Source: Ewingella sp. CoE-038-23 (GTDB taxonomy: Bacteria; Pseudomonadota; Gammaproteobacteria; Enterobacterales; Enterobacteriaceae). From it: a stretch of DNA of 64,000 nt. Where the stretch lies: positions 558,001 through 622,000 of the forward strand of contig NZ_JAZHOH010000001.1 in assembly GCF_040419245.1 (NCBI RefSeq). Reading direction: 5' to 3'. Within the stretch, counting starts at the first letter, position 1. Each line of letters opens with the position of its first letter. Below are positions 11,423 to 22,360 of the stretch, piece by piece. The notes under the pieces were generated by a model, which searched no databases, was not told the origin of the DNA, and was given only the letters and a program-made list of their open reading frames with translations. The position numbers and the translations under genes were made by a program.

Positions 11423-11603
11423 ATTTCCCTAAATACTTATAATTCCGGTCAATGTTTAATTTGAAACTATCTAATTAATATAGAGATAATCCAGATTCTA
11501 TTGCCGGTTGCTTAGAGAGAATATATTGATTTACATCCCCAAACACGGGGTTGTTTATTATGGGAGTAGAATGATTAATTAGTTAAATATAAAATACAGA
11601 ATC

Positions 11604-11636
11604 ACACATTACTTATTCTGTTTCTGAGTAATGTGT
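11604..11636. terminator. Inverted repeat downstream of rluA, weak terminator candidate
   Basis: Perfect 10-bp arms ACACATTACT / AGTAATGTGT with a 13-nt spacer, just past the rluA stop (minus strand). No uninterrupted U run follows, so termination is only possible, not clear. Confidence 0.4.
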
Positions 11637-11647
11637 TCTTCATCTTA

Positions 11648-12349
11648 TTAGAAATCCGGCTCGCAGTTGAAGACCAGCGGCGCATCGGTGATGGGATGGT
11701 AAAACGACAACTCCTGCGCGTGCAGCTGCAGGCGATTGACCACGGCCATTGCCTCGGGCGGCGCATAGAACTTATCGCCAAGGATCGGATGACCAATAGC
11801 CAGCAGGTGAACGCGCAACTGGTGCGAGCGGCCGGTGATCGGGCGTAGCTTAACGCGCGTGGTGCCGTCATCGTCCCAGGACATCACTTCATACTGGGTG
11901 AGGGCTTTTTTTCCGGTTTCGTGACACACCTTCTGTTTCGGGCGATTCGGGTAATCACAAATCAGCGGCAAATCGATAATGCCGTAATCCTCTTCCACCC
12001 GGCCCCAGACGCGGGCGATATAGACTTTTTTGGTCTCGCGCTCGCGGAACTGGCGTTTCAGCTCGCGCTCGGCTTCCTTGGTTAACGCCACCACAATCAC
12101 GCCGCTGGTGGACATATCCAGGCGATGCACCGACTCGGCTTCGGGAAACTCTTGCTGAATGCGGGTCATCAGGCTGTCGTGATGCTCAGCCAGCTTGCCG
12201 GGAACGGACAGCAGGCCGCTTGGCTTATTGACCACCATGATGTGCTTATCCTGAAAAATCACCTGTAACCAAGGATCCTTCGGCGGGTGGTAATCCTCCA
12301 GCGGCTTGGTATTGGAAGGGATGTAGGATGTGGATTGATTTTCACTCAT
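11648..12349 (-). CDS. rluA: Dual-specificity 23S rRNA/tRNA pseudouridine synthase RluA
   Basis: Converts U746 of 23S rRNA and U32 of several tRNAs to pseudouridine (known for the family). 233 aa; E. coli RluA is 219, the difference being a longer polar N-terminus. The catalytic Asp is D78 in HRLDMSTSG. The C-terminal RluA-family block GRSHQLRVHL is present. It is followed by AT-rich autotransporter upstream DNA and lies 66 nt after rapA on the same strand, as in E. coli. Confidence 0.95.
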   Translation of the reverse strand: MSENQSTSYIPSNTKPLEDYHPPKDPWLQVIFQDKHIMVVNKPSGLLSVPGKLAEHHDSLMTRIQQEFPEAESVHRLDMSTSGVIVVALTKEAERELKRQFRERETKKVYIARVWGRVEEDYGIIDLPLICDYPNRPKQKVCHETGKKALTQYEVMSWDDDGTTRVKLRPITGRSHQLRVHLLAIGHPILGDKFYAPPEAMAVVNRLQLHAQELSFYHPITDAPLVFNCEPDF

Positions 12350-12382
12350 CGCGGTTTCAATTATCTACTGTCATGAAAAGGG

Positions 12383-12407
12383 AAGAGGCAGGGGGCACCT
12401 GCCTCTT
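12383..12407 (-). terminator. Hairpin between rapA and rluA
   Basis: Perfect 10-bp stem AAGAGGCAGG / CCTGCCTCTT with a 5-nt loop, then CCCTTTTC on the minus strand. It is strong as a hairpin but the U tract is short; it may partially terminate or protect the rapA transcript ahead of rluA. Confidence 0.6.
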
Positions 12408-12415
12408 GGCTGGCA

Positions 12416-15313
12416 TTACTGATGGCTAACCACCACCAGTCGAATAGCATCCAGACGCCAGCTGGCATCGTTCAGGTTAGCCAGAACCTGTTGGCGGTTC
12501 GATTCTATCGCTTCCAGCTCGTCATCACGAATGTTTGGGTTAACCTCTTTCAGCGACTTCAGGCGCGCCAGCTCTTGGTTCAGCTGCACGTCGGCTTCGA
12601 CCTTGGCGGCTTCAATCAGCGTGCGGGCTTCTTCGGCAATCTGCGGCTCGGCCTGTTGCAGCATGGCGTGGACATCAGCCTGTACCGCGTTGACCAGCTT
12701 GCTGGAGTTGTGACGGTTAATGGCATTTAACTGGCGGTTGAAGCTTTCGAATTCAACCTGAGCCGCCAGATTGGTGCCTTTACGGTCCATCAACATGCGA
12801 ACCGGCGTCGGTGGCAAGAAGCGGGTTAATTGCAGGTGCTTCGGTGCCTGACACTCCACCACATACACCAGCTCGGCCAGCAGCGTGCCGACCGGCAGCG
12901 CCTTATTCTTCAGGATAGACACCGCGCAGCTGCCGGTATCGCCTGACAGGATAAGATCCAGACCATTGCGAATGATCGGATGTTCCCAACTGATGAACTG
13001 CGTGTCTTCGCGGGACAGCGCCTGCTCACGGTCGAAGGTCACGGTGCAGCCATCTTCCGGCAGGCCAGGGAAGTCCGGCACCAGCATGTGATCCGACGGC
13101 GTCAGCACGATCAGGTTATCGCTGCGGTCTTCCTGATTGATCCCCACGATGTCGAACAGGTTCAGCGCGAAGTTCACCAGATTGACGTCGTTATCCTGCT
13201 CGCCGATCTCTTTTGCCAGCTGCTGCGCCGGTTCGCCGCCGTTGGAGTGCATCTCCAGCAGGCGGTCGCGACCGTTTTCCAGCGCCAGCTTCAGCGCGTC
13301 GTGCTTACTGCGGCATTCAGCAATAAACTCGTTCAACCCTTCTTGCTCGTTTGGCGTCGCCAGGAAAGCAATCAGCTGCTCATAGGCGCTGTCGTAAATG
13401 GTGCGGCCGGTCGGGCAGGTGTGCTCGAAAGCGTCCAGACCTTCATGGAACCAACGCACTAGCACCGACTGCGCGGTCTGCTCGAGGTAAGGCACCATGA
13501 TGTCGATGTTATTCTGCTGACCGATACGGTCCAGACGGCCAATACGCTGCTCCAGCAGGTCCGGGTTAAAGGGCAGATCGAACATCACCATTTTGCTGGC
13601 GAACTGGAAGTTACGCCCTTCGGAGCCGATTTCAGAACAGAGCAGCACCTGTGCGCCATCTTCCTGAGAAGCGAAGTAGGCCGCCGCGCGGTCACGCTCA
13701 ATAATCGACAAACCTTCGTGGAACACGGCGGCGCGAATGGCTTCGCGCTCGCGCAGCACCTGCTCCAGTTGCAGCGCGGTGGCGGCTTTGGCGCAGATCA
13801 CCAGCACTTTTTCGTCACGGTTGGCCGTCAGGTAGCCCAACAGCCACTCCACGCGCGGGTCGAAGTTCCACCAGGTGGCGTTGTCGCCTTCGAACTCCTG
13901 ATAAATCTGCTCCGGGTAGAGCATGTCGTAAGCGCGCGCTTCTACCGTTTTCTTGGCGCCCATGATGCCGGACACCTTAATTGCGGTCTGGTACTGGGTT
14001 GGCAGAGGCAATTTCACCGCGTGCAGGTGGCGCTCGGGGAAGCCTTTCACGCCATTACGGGTGTTACGGAACAGCACGCGGCTGGTGCCGTGGCGGTCCA
14101 TCAGCATCGCGACTAGCTTCTTGGCGGCGGCTTCATCACCGGCGTTGGCGGCGGCCAGCAGGGTGTCGACGTCGGCATTGCCCACGCGTTCGCCCAGCAG
14201 CGCCAGCGCTTCCGGCGTTAATTGTTCTTGGTTGAGCAGCAGGGTCACGGCGTCAGCCACCGGCTGATACTGCTGCTGCTCTTCGATGAATTCTTCGTAA
14301 TCGTGGAAACGATCCGGGTCGAGCAGGCGCAGGCGGGCAAAGTGGCTCTGCTGGCCCAGCTGCTCTGGGGTTGCGGTCAGCAACAGCACGCTTGGGATCT
14401 GCTGAGAAAGCTGCTCGATCACCTGATATTCGCGGCTCGGCGCGTCTTCGCTCCACACCAAGTGGTGCGCTTCGTCGACCACCAGCATGTCCCACTCGGC
14501 TTCGGACAACTGCTCGAGACGAGACTTATTGCGGCGTACGAAGTCCAGCGAACAGATAACCAACTGCTCGGTTTCAAACGGGTTAGTGGCTTCATGGACC
14601 GACTCGGCGTAGCGGTCGTCATCAAACAGCGAGAAGCGCAGGTTGAAGCGGCGCAACATCTCGACCAGCCACTGGTGTTGCAGGGTTTCCGGCACCACGA
14701 TCAGCACGCGTTCGGCGCGACCAGACAGCAATTGCTGGTGGATAATCATCCCGGCTTCGATAGTTTTACCCAGACCCACTTCGTCGGCTAACAGCACGCG
14801 CGGGGCGTGGCGCTGGCCCACTTCATAAGCAATGTGCAACTGGTGGGGGATCAGGCTGGCACGCATACCGCGTAGGCCACCGAACTCCAGACGGAACTGT
14901 TCGCGCTGGTATTTACGGGCGCGGAAACGCAGGGCGAAACGGTCCATGCGGTCGATTTGACCGGCGAACAGTCGGTCTTGAGGCTTGCTGAAGGTCAGCT
15001 TGCTGTCGAGCAGCACTTCGCGCATCGCGACGCCCGTCTCTTCGGTATCGGTACGCGTACCGATGTAGGTCAGCAGCCCTTTATTTTCAACCACTTCTTC
15101 CACCAATAGCTGCCATCCTTCATGGCTACTGATGGTATCCCCGGTGTTAAACATCACGCGGGTGATTGGGGAATCATTACGAGCATACAGTCGGTTTTCA
15201 CCAGTGGCGGGGAAAAGCAGGGTTACCATGCGCGTATCAATCGCGACGACGGTCCCTAATCCTAATTCGCTTTCCGTGTCGCTTATCCAGCGTTGACCCA
15301 ATGTAAACGGCAT
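12416..15313 (-). CDS. rapA: RNA polymerase-associated Swi2/Snf2 ATPase RapA (HepA)
   Basis: Binds RNA polymerase and promotes its recycling after termination by ATP-driven remodelling. 965 aa (E. coli 968). N-terminal tandem Tudor-like domains (about 1-110), then two RecA-like helicase lobes: Walker A DEVGLGKT with Lys183, and the DEAH box at 280-283, with motif [12 protein letters not shown] in the second lobe. The C-terminal region is specific to RapA. The 195-bp gap to polB (15314-15508) holds no gene. Confidence 0.97.
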   Translation of the reverse strand: MPFTLGQRWISDTESELGLGTVVAIDTRMVTLLFPATGENRLYARNDSPITRVMFNTGDTISSHEGWQLLVEEVVENKGLLTYIGTRTDTEETGVAMREVLLDSKLTFSKPQDRLFAGQIDRMDRFALRFRARKYQREQFRLEFGGLRGMRASLIPHQLHIAYEVGQRHAPRVLLADEVGLGKTIEAGMIIHQQLLSGRAERVLIVVPETLQHQWLVEMLRRFNLRFSLFDDDRYAESVHEATNPFETEQLVICSLDFVRRNKSRLEQLSEAEWDMLVVDEAHHLVWSEDAPSREYQVIEQLSQQIPSVLLLTATPEQLGQQSHFARLRLLDPDRFHDYEEFIEEQQQYQPVADAVTLLLNQEQLTPEALALLGERVGNADVDTLLAAANAGDEAAAKKLVAMLMDRHGTSRVLFRNTRNGVKGFPERHLHAVKLPLPTQYQTAIKVSGIMGAKKTVEARAYDMLYPEQIYQEFEGDNATWWNFDPRVEWLLGYLTANRDEKVLVICAKAATALQLEQVLREREAIRAAVFHEGLSIIERDRAAAYFASQEDGAQVLLCSEIGSEGRNFQFASKMVMFDLPFNPDLLEQRIGRLDRIGQQNNIDIMVPYLEQTAQSVLVRWFHEGLDAFEHTCPTGRTIYDSAYEQLIAFLATPNEQEGLNEFIAECRSKHDALKLALENGRDRLLEMHSNGGEPAQQLAKEIGEQDNDVNLVNFALNLFDIVGINQEDRSDNLIVLTPSDHMLVPDFPGLPEDGCTVTFDREQALSREDTQFISWEHPIIRNGLDLILSGDTGSCAVSILKNKALPVGTLLAELVYVVECQAPKHLQLTRFLPPTPVRMLMDRKGTNLAAQVEFESFNRQLNAINRHNSSKLVNAVQADVHAMLQQAEPQIAEEARTLIEAAKVEADVQLNQELARLKSLKEVNPNIRDDELEAIESNRQQVLANLNDASWRLDAIRLVVVSHQ

Positions 15314-15508
15314 AATCTCTCTCTGTGTCTGTCTGTTATGAACGGCTTTACTGCGCCCTGATTTTTAGTAATAGCTTGCTTTCCTCGCCAGTGGCGCGGA
15401 ATGGTTAATTTTATGGGGGTGGTTCAGATTCGGGAAAGGGCGCTATGGTAATAGAAGGCGGCCCTTACGTCACGATACATCTTTACTAAACAGACCCGCG
15501 CGCCTGAT

Positions 15509-17851
15509 TTAAAACAAACCCATCTGGCCAGTGATCAGTGTAGCAAAGTCATCATGCAGGAAGGGCAGAATGCCGTCGGCCACCGGCTCTAGCTGGCGCT
15601 CAATGTAGTGGTCGTAATCAATCGGCGAATGCAGATTCTCCAGCGGCTCCGGCCCGGAAGTGGTCATGACATAGCTTATCCAGCCGCCGTTTTGATACTG
15701 CTGTGCGCGGCCTTGGGCCAAATTATACTCGTCGGCCAGCCTTGCAGCACGGACGTGCGGCGGCACATTGCGCTCGTAGTCGCTGAGTTTGCGGCGCAGG
15801 CGTTTGCGATAAACCAGCTGGCTGTCGAACTCGCCCGCCAGCGTGCTTGCCACGTAATCCCGCACATAGTCCTGATAGGGCTGATTATGGAAAATACGCT
15901 GATACAGCGCCTGCTGGAAATCTTGCGCCAGCGGCGTCCAGTCGGTGCGTACCGTTTCCAAACCTTTATAGATGATATGTTCGCCGTCCGGCCCTTGGGT
16001 TAATCCGGCATAGCGCTTTTTACTGCCCTGGTCGGAGCCGCGAATGGTCGGCATCAAGAAGCGTTTGAAGTGGGTTTCAAACTCCAGCTCCAGCGCGCTT
16101 TCCAGCCCATATTTCTGCTGCAGATGGGCCTTCCACCAGGCATTCACCTGCTCAACAAGGCGGCGGCCAATGGCTCCGGCCTCCTCTTCAGAATGAGCTT
16201 TATTCAGCCAGACAAAGGTGGAATCAGTGTCGCCATAAATCACCTGAAAGCCCTCGGCTTCAATCAGTTCGCGGGTTTGGCGCATGATGTCATGGCCGCG
16301 CAGAGTGATGGATGACGCCAGCCTTGGGTCGAAGAAGCGACAGCCGCTGGAACCCAGCACGCCATAAAAGGCGTTCATGATGATTTTCAGCGCCTGCGAC
16401 AGCGGCTTGTTGTTTTGCTGCTTGGCGGTTTCCCGCCCTTGCCAGATTTGCCGGACGATTTCCGGCAGGCAGTGCTTCTCACGGGAGAAGTGCGCGCCGC
16501 GATAGCCCGGCACGGCGTGTTGCTCATCGGGCTGCTGCAAACCCGCGACCAGCCCGACGGGGTCAATCAGGAAGGTGCGGATTATCGACGGATAAAGGCT
16601 TTTGTAGTCGAGCACCAGCACGGAGTCATACAGGCCGGGGCGGGAGTCCATGACAAAGCCGCCGGGGCTCATTTCCCCTTCGCGTTCGCCCATGTTCGGC
16701 GCGACATAGCCGATGCGATGCATGCGCGGTAAATAAAGGTGGGTGAAAGCGGCCACCGAGCCGCCGTGGCGATCGACCGCCAGCCCGGTCACCGAGGCGC
16801 GCTCAAGCAGGAAGGGCATCAGCTCGGTTTTGGCAAAAATGCGCGTCACCAGCTCGCAGTCTTTCAGGTTGTAGTGGCCCAACGCGGGCTTATTTTCGCG
16901 AAAACGCTGTTCGATTTCGGCCAATCGCTGGTAAGGGCTGTCGCTGGCTTTACCTTCACCGAGCAAAGTTTGCGAGACGTTTTCCAAACTGAAAGAGGAG
17001 AAGTTCCAGAAAGCCGATTTCAGTGCTTCAATACCGTCAATGATTAAACGCCCGGCGGCCGCGGCGAAGAAATGCCCCTGTTTGAAGCCGTGCTCGCGCC
17101 ACTCGAGGTCGCTACCGTCGCGGCCAAAACGCAGCGGGATGTGGTAGCGCTCGGCGTGTCTTTGCAACACGCGCAGGTCAAACTGCACCACATTCCAGCC
17201 GATAATGACGTCAGGGTCGTAGGCCGCCAGCCACTCATTGAGTTTTTCCAGCAGCTTCGGGCGGCTGTCGACATACTCCAGAATGAAGTCGCGCGGAGTG
17301 TCTGGGTCACCGTTCGGCGGCCCGAGCATGTAGACGTGGCGCTGGCCGCAGCCCTCAAGGCCGATACAGTAAAGCTCGCCGTTGCCGCTGGTTTCAATGT
17401 CCAGCGAGCAGAGCTTTAGCGGCGGGCGATAGGCTTCGGCGGGCTTTATGCGGGTTTCAACCAGCAGATTGTCGCCACTCTGCTGGCCGCTGAACCACAC
17501 CGGCGCGGTGATGAAGCGCTCCATTAAATAGCGCTCGGGCGGGCGAATATCTGCTTCGAACAGGGTGACTCCCCCTTCTTTAAGCAGTTTTTCCAGCCGC
17601 ATTAGCTGGCGATGCTGAGTGCAATACAGCCCAAGGACCGGGCGAGATTGGAAATCCTGCAAAGGCAGCTCGCGCAAGCTGTAGCCTTTCTCTCCGATCA
17701 GCAGCCGCTCGGCCTGCTTGCGTTGCTCGACGGGCAAAAAAGCCACTGATTCCTGCAAAGGTAAACGCACGCGCTGGGGGCCGCTGTCGGTCGCCAGCCA
17801 CAGCTCCACCTCCGTACCGCGCGGGGTGTCACGCCAGTGTCGGGTTAACAC
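15509..17851 (-). CDS. polB: DNA polymerase II (family B, SOS-inducible)
   Basis: Proofreading translesion polymerase. Exonuclease motif I LDIETSG near residue 149; Exo [14 protein letters not shown]; polymerase motif [10 protein letters not shown] near 414; motif [16 protein letters not shown]; motif C YGDTDS near 538. From the GTG at 17849-17851 the protein has 780 aa; E. coli PolB has about six more residues before the matching LTRHWRDTP. The homologous frame continues upstream ([10 protein letters not shown]) with no ATG, and the only Shine-Dalgarno-like AGGGG is just 3 nt from the GTG, so the true start is unsure. A LexA-like site lies at 17951-17970. Confidence 0.93.
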   Translation of the reverse strand: MLTRHWRDTPRGTEVELWLATDSGPQRVRLPLQESVAFLPVEQRKQAERLLIGEKGYSLRELPLQDFQSRPVLGLYCTQHRQLMRLEKLLKEGGVTLFEADIRPPERYLMERFITAPVWFSGQQSGDNLLVETRIKPAEAYRPPLKLCSLDIETSGNGELYCIGLEGCGQRHVYMLGPPNGDPDTPRDFILEYVDSRPKLLEKLNEWLAAYDPDVIIGWNVVQFDLRVLQRHAERYHIPLRFGRDGSDLEWREHGFKQGHFFAAAAGRLIIDGIEALKSAFWNFSSFSLENVSQTLLGEGKASDSPYQRLAEIEQRFRENKPALGHYNLKDCELVTRIFAKTELMPFLLERASVTGLAVDRHGGSVAAFTHLYLPRMHRIGYVAPNMGEREGEMSPGGFVMDSRPGLYDSVLVLDYKSLYPSIIRTFLIDPVGLVAGLQQPDEQHAVPGYRGAHFSREKHCLPEIVRQIWQGRETAKQQNNKPLSQALKIIMNAFYGVLGSSGCRFFDPRLASSITLRGHDIMRQTRELIEAEGFQVIYGDTDSTFVWLNKAHSEEEAGAIGRRLVEQVNAWWKAHLQQKYGLESALELEFETHFKRFLMPTIRGSDQGSKKRYAGLTQGPDGEHIIYKGLETVRTDWTPLAQDFQQALYQRIFHNQPYQDYVRDYVASTLAGEFDSQLVYRKRLRRKLSDYERNVPPHVRAARLADEYNLAQGRAQQYQNGGWISYVMTTSGPEPLENLHSPIDYDHYIERQLEPVADGILPFLHDDFATLITGQMGLF

Positions 17852-17950
17852 AAACCCCTGACGTGGCGAGGTGAGCGTCGAAGCGTGCGAAGTGGGTGCG
17901 TTGATAAGCGCCTCATTAGGTCGAGTAAAAAAGCAGGGTAGAGCAATATA

Positions 17951-17970
17951 GTATGGTTATTTATACAGTT
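17951..17970 (-). promoter_or_regulatory. Candidate LexA (SOS) box upstream of polB
   Basis: On the minus strand AACTGTATAAATAACCATAC: a perfect left half CTGTATA and a degraded right half (CCAT against ACAG). It lies 100 nt upstream of the polB GTG. polB is a known SOS gene, so position and half-match support it; the poor right half lowers confidence. Confidence 0.45.
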
Positions 17971-18028
17971 CTTGTCCATCGGCGCGGGTTTAAGGCGCAT
18001 TTAGGCAAATATGCATACAATTCGCCGG

Positions 18029-18057
18029 TTGACTCACTTTCGCCCTGCGCTGACAAT
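18029..18057 (+). promoter_or_regulatory. Candidate sigma-70 promoter for the DedA gene
   Basis: TTGACT (18029-18034) and GACAAT (18052-18057) with 17-bp spacing, about 160 nt before the dedA-family ATG. The rest of the 368-bp polB/dedA gap has no gene that I can see. Confidence 0.4.
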
Positions 18058-18219
18058 TCAGCCGCGTAATGTTTTATAAAGCTACACTTATGAATTACTG
18101 GACTGAAATGCATTTTGTGAATGTTTTTCATTTATAAAGTATTCAGTCATTTACCTGATATTGCAGGGATAGTCAGCCATTGATTTGGCCATGCAAGACG
18201 CACATAACACTGGGATTTT

Positions 18220-18987
18220 ATGGAAGCCTATTTACAGCATCTCGTCGCGCAGTCGGTGGGAATTGCACTGATTATCGTTGCGGTGGTGGCGTTTTTTGAA
18301 TCGCTGGCGCTGGTCGGGTTGATCCTTCCCGGCACCGTCATGATGGCCACTCTGGGCACCCTGATTGGCAGTGGACAGGTTGGCCTGTACGAAGCCTGGC
18401 TGGCCGCAGGGCTGGGCTGTTTCGTGGGCGACTGGGCCTCCTATTTCATCGGCCGTCGCTTCAAGGGGCCGCTGCATAACTGGAAGTTCCTGCAACGCTA
18501 TCAGGCACTGCTCGACAAAACCGGCAGCGCGCTTGACCGTCACAGCTTCGCGACGGTCATTATTGGCCGCTTTATTGGGCCGACTCGCCCGCTGGTGCCG
18601 ATGGTTGCCGGGATGCTCAGCCTGCCGCCGTATAAATTTGCTCCGCCGAATATTGTCGGCTGCATCACCTGGCCGCCGGTCTACTTCCTGCCGGGTATTT
18701 TGGCGGGGGTGGCGATTGATATCCCGGCCGGGCATAACAGCACGGTGTTCAAGTGGCTGCTGCTGGGCTCTGCCGCCTTATTGTGGCTGACGGCGTGGTT
18801 GCTGTGGCGCTGGTTCCGCTCGGATAAAAACAGCGGCGACGCCATGGCGCGCTGGCTGCCCTTGGCGCGAGTGCGCGTGCTCTCCGTGCTTGGCGTGATT
18901 GCCACGGCGGTCTGCTTTGTGATGCTGAGCAAGCAGCCTTTGATGCCGGTTTACGGGCATCTGCTGTGGAAAGTGATCACCCGCTAA
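18220..18987 (+). CDS. yabI: DedA/YabI-family inner-membrane protein
   Basis: 255 aa, the size of E. coli YabI (254), in the same position next to thiQ. Several hydrophobic helices; the family hallmarks FESLALVGLILPG near residue 25-40, GDWASYFIGRR near 85 and the GRFIGPTRPLVPM block near 120 are present. DedA proteins are implicated in lipid flipping and proton-motive-force-dependent membrane homeostasis (family knowledge). A C-terminal extra hydrophobic segment follows about residue 225. It converges on thiQ, with a 6-nt gap and no terminator. Confidence 0.9.
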   Translation: MEAYLQHLVAQSVGIALIIVAVVAFFESLALVGLILPGTVMMATLGTLIGSGQVGLYEAWLAAGLGCFVGDWASYFIGRRFKGPLHNWKFLQRYQALLDKTGSALDRHSFATVIIGRFIGPTRPLVPMVAGMLSLPPYKFAPPNIVGCITWPPVYFLPGILAGVAIDIPAGHNSTVFKWLLLGSAALLWLTAWLLWRWFRSDKNSGDAMARWLPLARVRVLSVLGVIATAVCFVMLSKQPLMPVYGHLLWKVITR

Positions 18988-18993
18988 CTTCTC

Positions 18994-19695
18994 TTAGCGC
19001 AGCGGAATGCCCAGTATCTGGGCTTCTGCTGCACTGCCTTCCACCAGAGCCTGCGTCGGGCCGTCGTAGTAAATTCGGCCGTCGACAATCAGCAGCGTGC
19101 GTTGCGCCACGCGCACCGCGTCATCCAAATTATGCGACACCATCAGCAGCGTCAGATTGCGCTCCGAGCACACTTTATCCAGCAGGTTGAGCATCTCACT
19201 GCGCAGTGCCGGGTCGAGGGCAGAAAATGGCTCATCCAGCAGCAAAATAGGCTGGCTGCGTAACAGGCATCTCGCCAAAGCCACGCGCTGGCGCTGCCCG
19301 CCGGAAAGCTGCGAAGGCAGGCGATCCAGACAATCCTCAAGCCCCACCTGCCGGGCGATTTCCAACAATTCTTGCTGCTGCGCGGCGCTCAGTTTCAACC
19401 CCGGATGCAGCCCCAGCCCCATGTTCTGGCGCACGGTCAGATGGGAGAACAGGTTGTTCTCCTGAAACAGCATGGAGACCGGGCGCTTGGCCGGTGGCGT
19501 TTGGCTATGGTCTTGATCATTAAGCAGAATCTTCCCGCTGGTCGCCGCCAAAAAGCCCGCCGTCAGGCTGAGCAGGGTGCTTTTCCCCGCGCCACTTGGC
19601 CCCAGAATGGCGACGCGCTCTCCCGCCTCAATCTGTAAATCAAAGCGCATCGGCAGGTGTTCATACAGGTAAGTCAGTTTATTTAGCGTCAGCAT
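18994..19695 (-). CDS. thiQ: Thiamin ABC transporter ATP-binding protein ThiQ
   Basis: Energises uptake of thiamin, TMP and TPP with ThiB and ThiP. The start is taken at the ATG 19693-19695, giving 233 aa that match E. coli from residue 1; an upstream in-frame start would add 7 residues with no homology. Walker [10 protein letters not shown] at 32-40, ABC signature [11 protein letters not shown] near 128, Walker [12 protein letters not shown] near 150, and H-loop SHN near 188. The start overlaps the 3' end of thiP by 17 nt. Confidence 0.96.
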   Translation of the reverse strand: MLTLNKLTYLYEHLPMRFDLQIEAGERVAILGPSGAGKSTLLSLTAGFLAATSGKILLNDQDHSQTPPAKRPVSMLFQENNLFSHLTVRQNMGLGLHPGLKLSAAQQQELLEIARQVGLEDCLDRLPSQLSGGQRQRVALARCLLRSQPILLLDEPFSALDPALRSEMLNLLDKVCSERNLTLLMVSHNLDDAVRVAQRTLLIVDGRIYYDGPTQALVEGSAAEAQILGIPLR

Positions 19696-21289
19696 GGCGG
19701 CCCGGTAAACGTTCAATCAGGGTGAACAGCAAGAAGCATAGCAGCAGCAATAGCAGCGCGGTCACCGCGCCGTCCTGACTGCGATAAGAGCCAATCTGCT
19801 GATAAAGGTAGAAAGGCAGCGTGCGGAAATTCTCATTGCCAAACAGCGCAATGACGCCGAAATCCCCGAGGGAAAGCACGCAAGAGAAGGCCAGCGCCTG
19901 GGTTAAAGGGCGTTTCAGCGCGCTGAATTCCACCCAGCGCAGTCGACGCCAGCCGCGCATATCCAGAGACAAACAGAGCAGGCTGTAGCGTTCGGCGACG
20001 TCACGCATCGGGTTATCCAGCACCTTCATGGCATAGGGCACCGCCATTAGCGCGTTGGTCATGATAACCAGCGACCATGGCGATTGCGGCAGACCGATGG
20101 TGTCGCTGAGCAGTAAGAAGAAGCCGGTCGCCAGCACGATGCCGGGCATCGCCAGAATCAGCATGCCGCTGATATCCAGCGCCTGCGCCCAGCCGCTGCG
20201 CTGGCGAAGTCTCAGCTCGCGGCTGCTCCACAGCAGCATCATGGTCAGGATCACGCAGAGCGATCCGCTGCCCGCCGCGATGCGCAGCGAGGTCCAAAGA
20301 GCCTGCCACAGCGCCGGTTGTTGAAGCACGCTGAGCACGGCGCGGTTGGCACCATCAACCACTACCGCCAGCAGCGGAGGGAGAATAAGCAGCAGCGCGA
20401 GGGCGATCAGCAGGGCGTCGCAGCTTCGGCGCAGCAGCGAGTCATTGGGGTCGTACCACTTCTGCGCGTGGGTATGGCCGACCGGCAGCGCGCGGCTGAG
20501 TTGCTGGCTTAGCATCACCAGCCCGAGGCAGCACACCAGTTGGATCAGCGCCAGACTGGCGGCGCGGGTTAGGTCATAGTCGTAACTCAGGGCCTGATAA
20601 ATCGCCAGCTCGATGGTGGTGGCCTGCGGGCCGCCGCCCAAGGAGAGCACGGTGGCAAAGCTGGCGAAGCACAACATAAAGATTAGCGCAGCGGCGGGCA
20701 GGATCTGGCGGCGCAGCGCGGGCCATTCGACAAAACGGAACTGCTGCCATGCGTTCATGCCGAGCTGGGCGGCAAGCTGGCGCTGCTCGGTAGCGATGTT
20801 TTCCAGCGCCTGAAGCAGCAGGCGGGCGGCCAGCGGCAGGTTAAAGAAGATGTGAGCCAGCAAAATGCCTTTCAGCCCATAGGGCGAGAAGGTGTAATCC
20901 ACGCCCAACCATTGGCAGAGCTGGGCCAGCCAGCCCTGGCGGCCATAGACGCTGAGAATGCCGAACACCGCAACCAACACCGGCAGCACTAAGGTCATGG
21001 CGCACAGGCGCAGCAGGATTTGGCGGCCGGGAAAGCGGCGGCGGAACAGGGCGCGCGCCAGCAGAATCGCGGGCAGCACGGAGAACAGCGCCGACAGCAG
21101 CGCCTGCCAGAAGGTGAAGCGAATGACATGCCACAGATAGGCGTCTTGCCACAGCGAGGGGCCAGCTAACTGTGGCGCATGACGCCACAGGGAACCCAGA
21201 GCCAGCACGGCCACCGCTAAAATACTCAGGGCGGCGACCATGCCCGGCCATAGCCAGTGGGGGATTAGCGGCTGACGGCGGTTTGCCAT
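19679..21289 (-). CDS. thiP: Thiamin ABC transporter permease ThiP
   Basis: Fused double permease (two BPD_transp_1 halves) of the thiamin importer. The ATG at 21287-21289 gives 536 aa, exactly the E. coli length and aligned from [10 protein letters not shown]; an ATG four codons upstream (21301) is less likely. About 12 hydrophobic segments, with one EAA-type loop in each half ([26 protein letters not shown]). It overlaps thiB by 25 nt upstream and thiQ by 17 nt downstream, so the three genes form one coupled operon. Confidence 0.96.
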   Translation of the reverse strand: MANRRQPLIPHWLWPGMVAALSILAVAVLALGSLWRHAPQLAGPSLWQDAYLWHVIRFTFWQALLSALFSVLPAILLARALFRRRFPGRQILLRLCAMTLVLPVLVAVFGILSVYGRQGWLAQLCQWLGVDYTFSPYGLKGILLAHIFFNLPLAARLLLQALENIATEQRQLAAQLGMNAWQQFRFVEWPALRRQILPAAALIFMLCFASFATVLSLGGGPQATTIELAIYQALSYDYDLTRAASLALIQLVCCLGLVMLSQQLSRALPVGHTHAQKWYDPNDSLLRRSCDALLIALALLLILPPLLAVVVDGANRAVLSVLQQPALWQALWTSLRIAAGSGSLCVILTMMLLWSSRELRLRQRSGWAQALDISGMLILAMPGIVLATGFFLLLSDTIGLPQSPWSLVIMTNALMAVPYAMKVLDNPMRDVAERYSLLCLSLDMRGWRRLRWVEFSALKRPLTQALAFSCVLSLGDFGVIALFGNENFRTLPFYLYQQIGSYRSQDGAVTALLLLLLCFLLFTLIERLPGRHADAK

Positions 21290-22248
21290 GCCTGAATCCA
21301 TTGACTACGGTGATCAGCGACGTCTTGCGCGCTGTATTGCAGGGATTTGCTCGGTACGGTCAGCTGACCAAAGGCGGCAGGCAGCTCGGATTTGACCACC
21401 GGGTACATCCAGTTGCCGGTCGGGATGGCGTTCTGGAAGCCCGCGCTGGTGACGAATTTGATGAATTTCGTTGCCAGTTCCGGCTGTTTGCTGGCGGCCA
21501 ACTGCCCGGCTACTTCAACCTGCATATAGTGGCCTTCGCTGAAGTTTGCGGCGGCGTAGTTGTCTTTCTTCTCTTCAATGATGTGATAAGCCGGAGAGGT
21601 GGTGTAGCTCAGCACCAGATCACTTTCCCCTTTCAGGAACAGCCCGTAAGCTTCGCTCCAGCCCTTGGTGACGGTGACGGTTTTCTTCGCCAGCTTCTGC
21701 CACTCTTGCGGCGCTTTGTCGCCATAGACTTTCTGCATCCACAGCAGCAGGCCGAGGCCCGGCGTGCTGGTGCGCGGGTCTTCGTAAATCACTTTCCAGT
21801 TCTGCGGGCTGTTGATCAGCTCATCGAGACTTTTCGGCGGGTTCTTCAGTTTGTTCTTGTCATAGACGAAGGCGAAGTAGCCGTAATCGTAAGGCACGAA
21901 GGTTGAGTTGTTCCAGCCACCCGGAATATCCAGCTTGGCGTCGATAGCCGGGGCTTTGGCGAACAGGCCGGTTTGCTCCGCGGCTTGCAGCAGGTTGTTA
22001 TCCAGCCCGACTACCACGTCGGCCTGACTGTTTTTGCCTTCCATCCGTAAGCGATTGAGCAGCGAGACGCCATCTTCCAGCGCGACATATTTCAGTTCGC
22101 AGCCGCAGTCAGCTTCAAAGGCTTTTTTAATCGCCGGGCCGGGGCCCCAGTCAGCAGCGAAAGAGTCGTAGGTGTAAACAGTGAGGACAGGCTTGGCGGC
22201 GAAGGCCGGGGCGCTCAACAGCAGCAGGAAAGGCAGTAATTTCTTCAA
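21265..22248 (-). CDS. thiB: Periplasmic thiamin/TPP-binding protein ThiB (TbpA)
   Basis: Substrate-binding subunit of the thiamin importer. 327 aa as in E. coli. Starts at a TTG (22246-22248) preceded by GGAG at 8 nt; no in-frame ATG is available. Signal peptide with two Lys, a Leu-rich core and AFA cleavage near residue 18, then a bilobed SBP fold with the conserved TVYTYDSFAADWGPG opening. It is first in thiBPQ and directly controlled by the upstream TPP riboswitch. Confidence 0.96.
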   Translation of the reverse strand: MKKLLPFLLLLSAPAFAAKPVLTVYTYDSFAADWGPGPAIKKAFEADCGCELKYVALEDGVSLLNRLRMEGKNSQADVVVGLDNNLLQAAEQTGLFAKAPAIDAKLDIPGGWNNSTFVPYDYGYFAFVYDKNKLKNPPKSLDELINSPQNWKVIYEDPRTSTPGLGLLLWMQKVYGDKAPQEWQKLAKKTVTVTKGWSEAYGLFLKGESDLVLSYTTSPAYHIIEEKKDNYAAANFSEGHYMQVEVAGQLAASKQPELATKFIKFVTSAGFQNAIPTGNWMYPVVKSELPAAFGQLTVPSKSLQYSAQDVADHRSQWIQAWQTAVSR

Positions 22249-22360
22249 CTTTGCACTCCATAAAAGAAAAGGGGCAAAGGATTTTGAGTAAGCAGGTGCA
22301 GTCTCAAATCCCTCCGCCGGGGTTAACCGGATCAGGTTCGACGGGTATCAAATCTCAGCC

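Noticed and set aside
13718..14791. Long plus-strand open frames opposite rapA
   Set aside because: Antisense shadows of a conserved gene with strong codon bias; no domain or ribosome-binding support.
15353..15448. GCGCCCT / AGGGCGC inverted repeat between rapA and polB
   Set aside because: Arms of 7 bp nearly 85 nt apart are expected by chance in GC-rich DNA.
19695..19716. Longer thiQ start (MNVYRAAM)
   Set aside because: The first seven residues do not match ThiQ; the internal ATG aligns with residue 1 of E. coli ThiQ.
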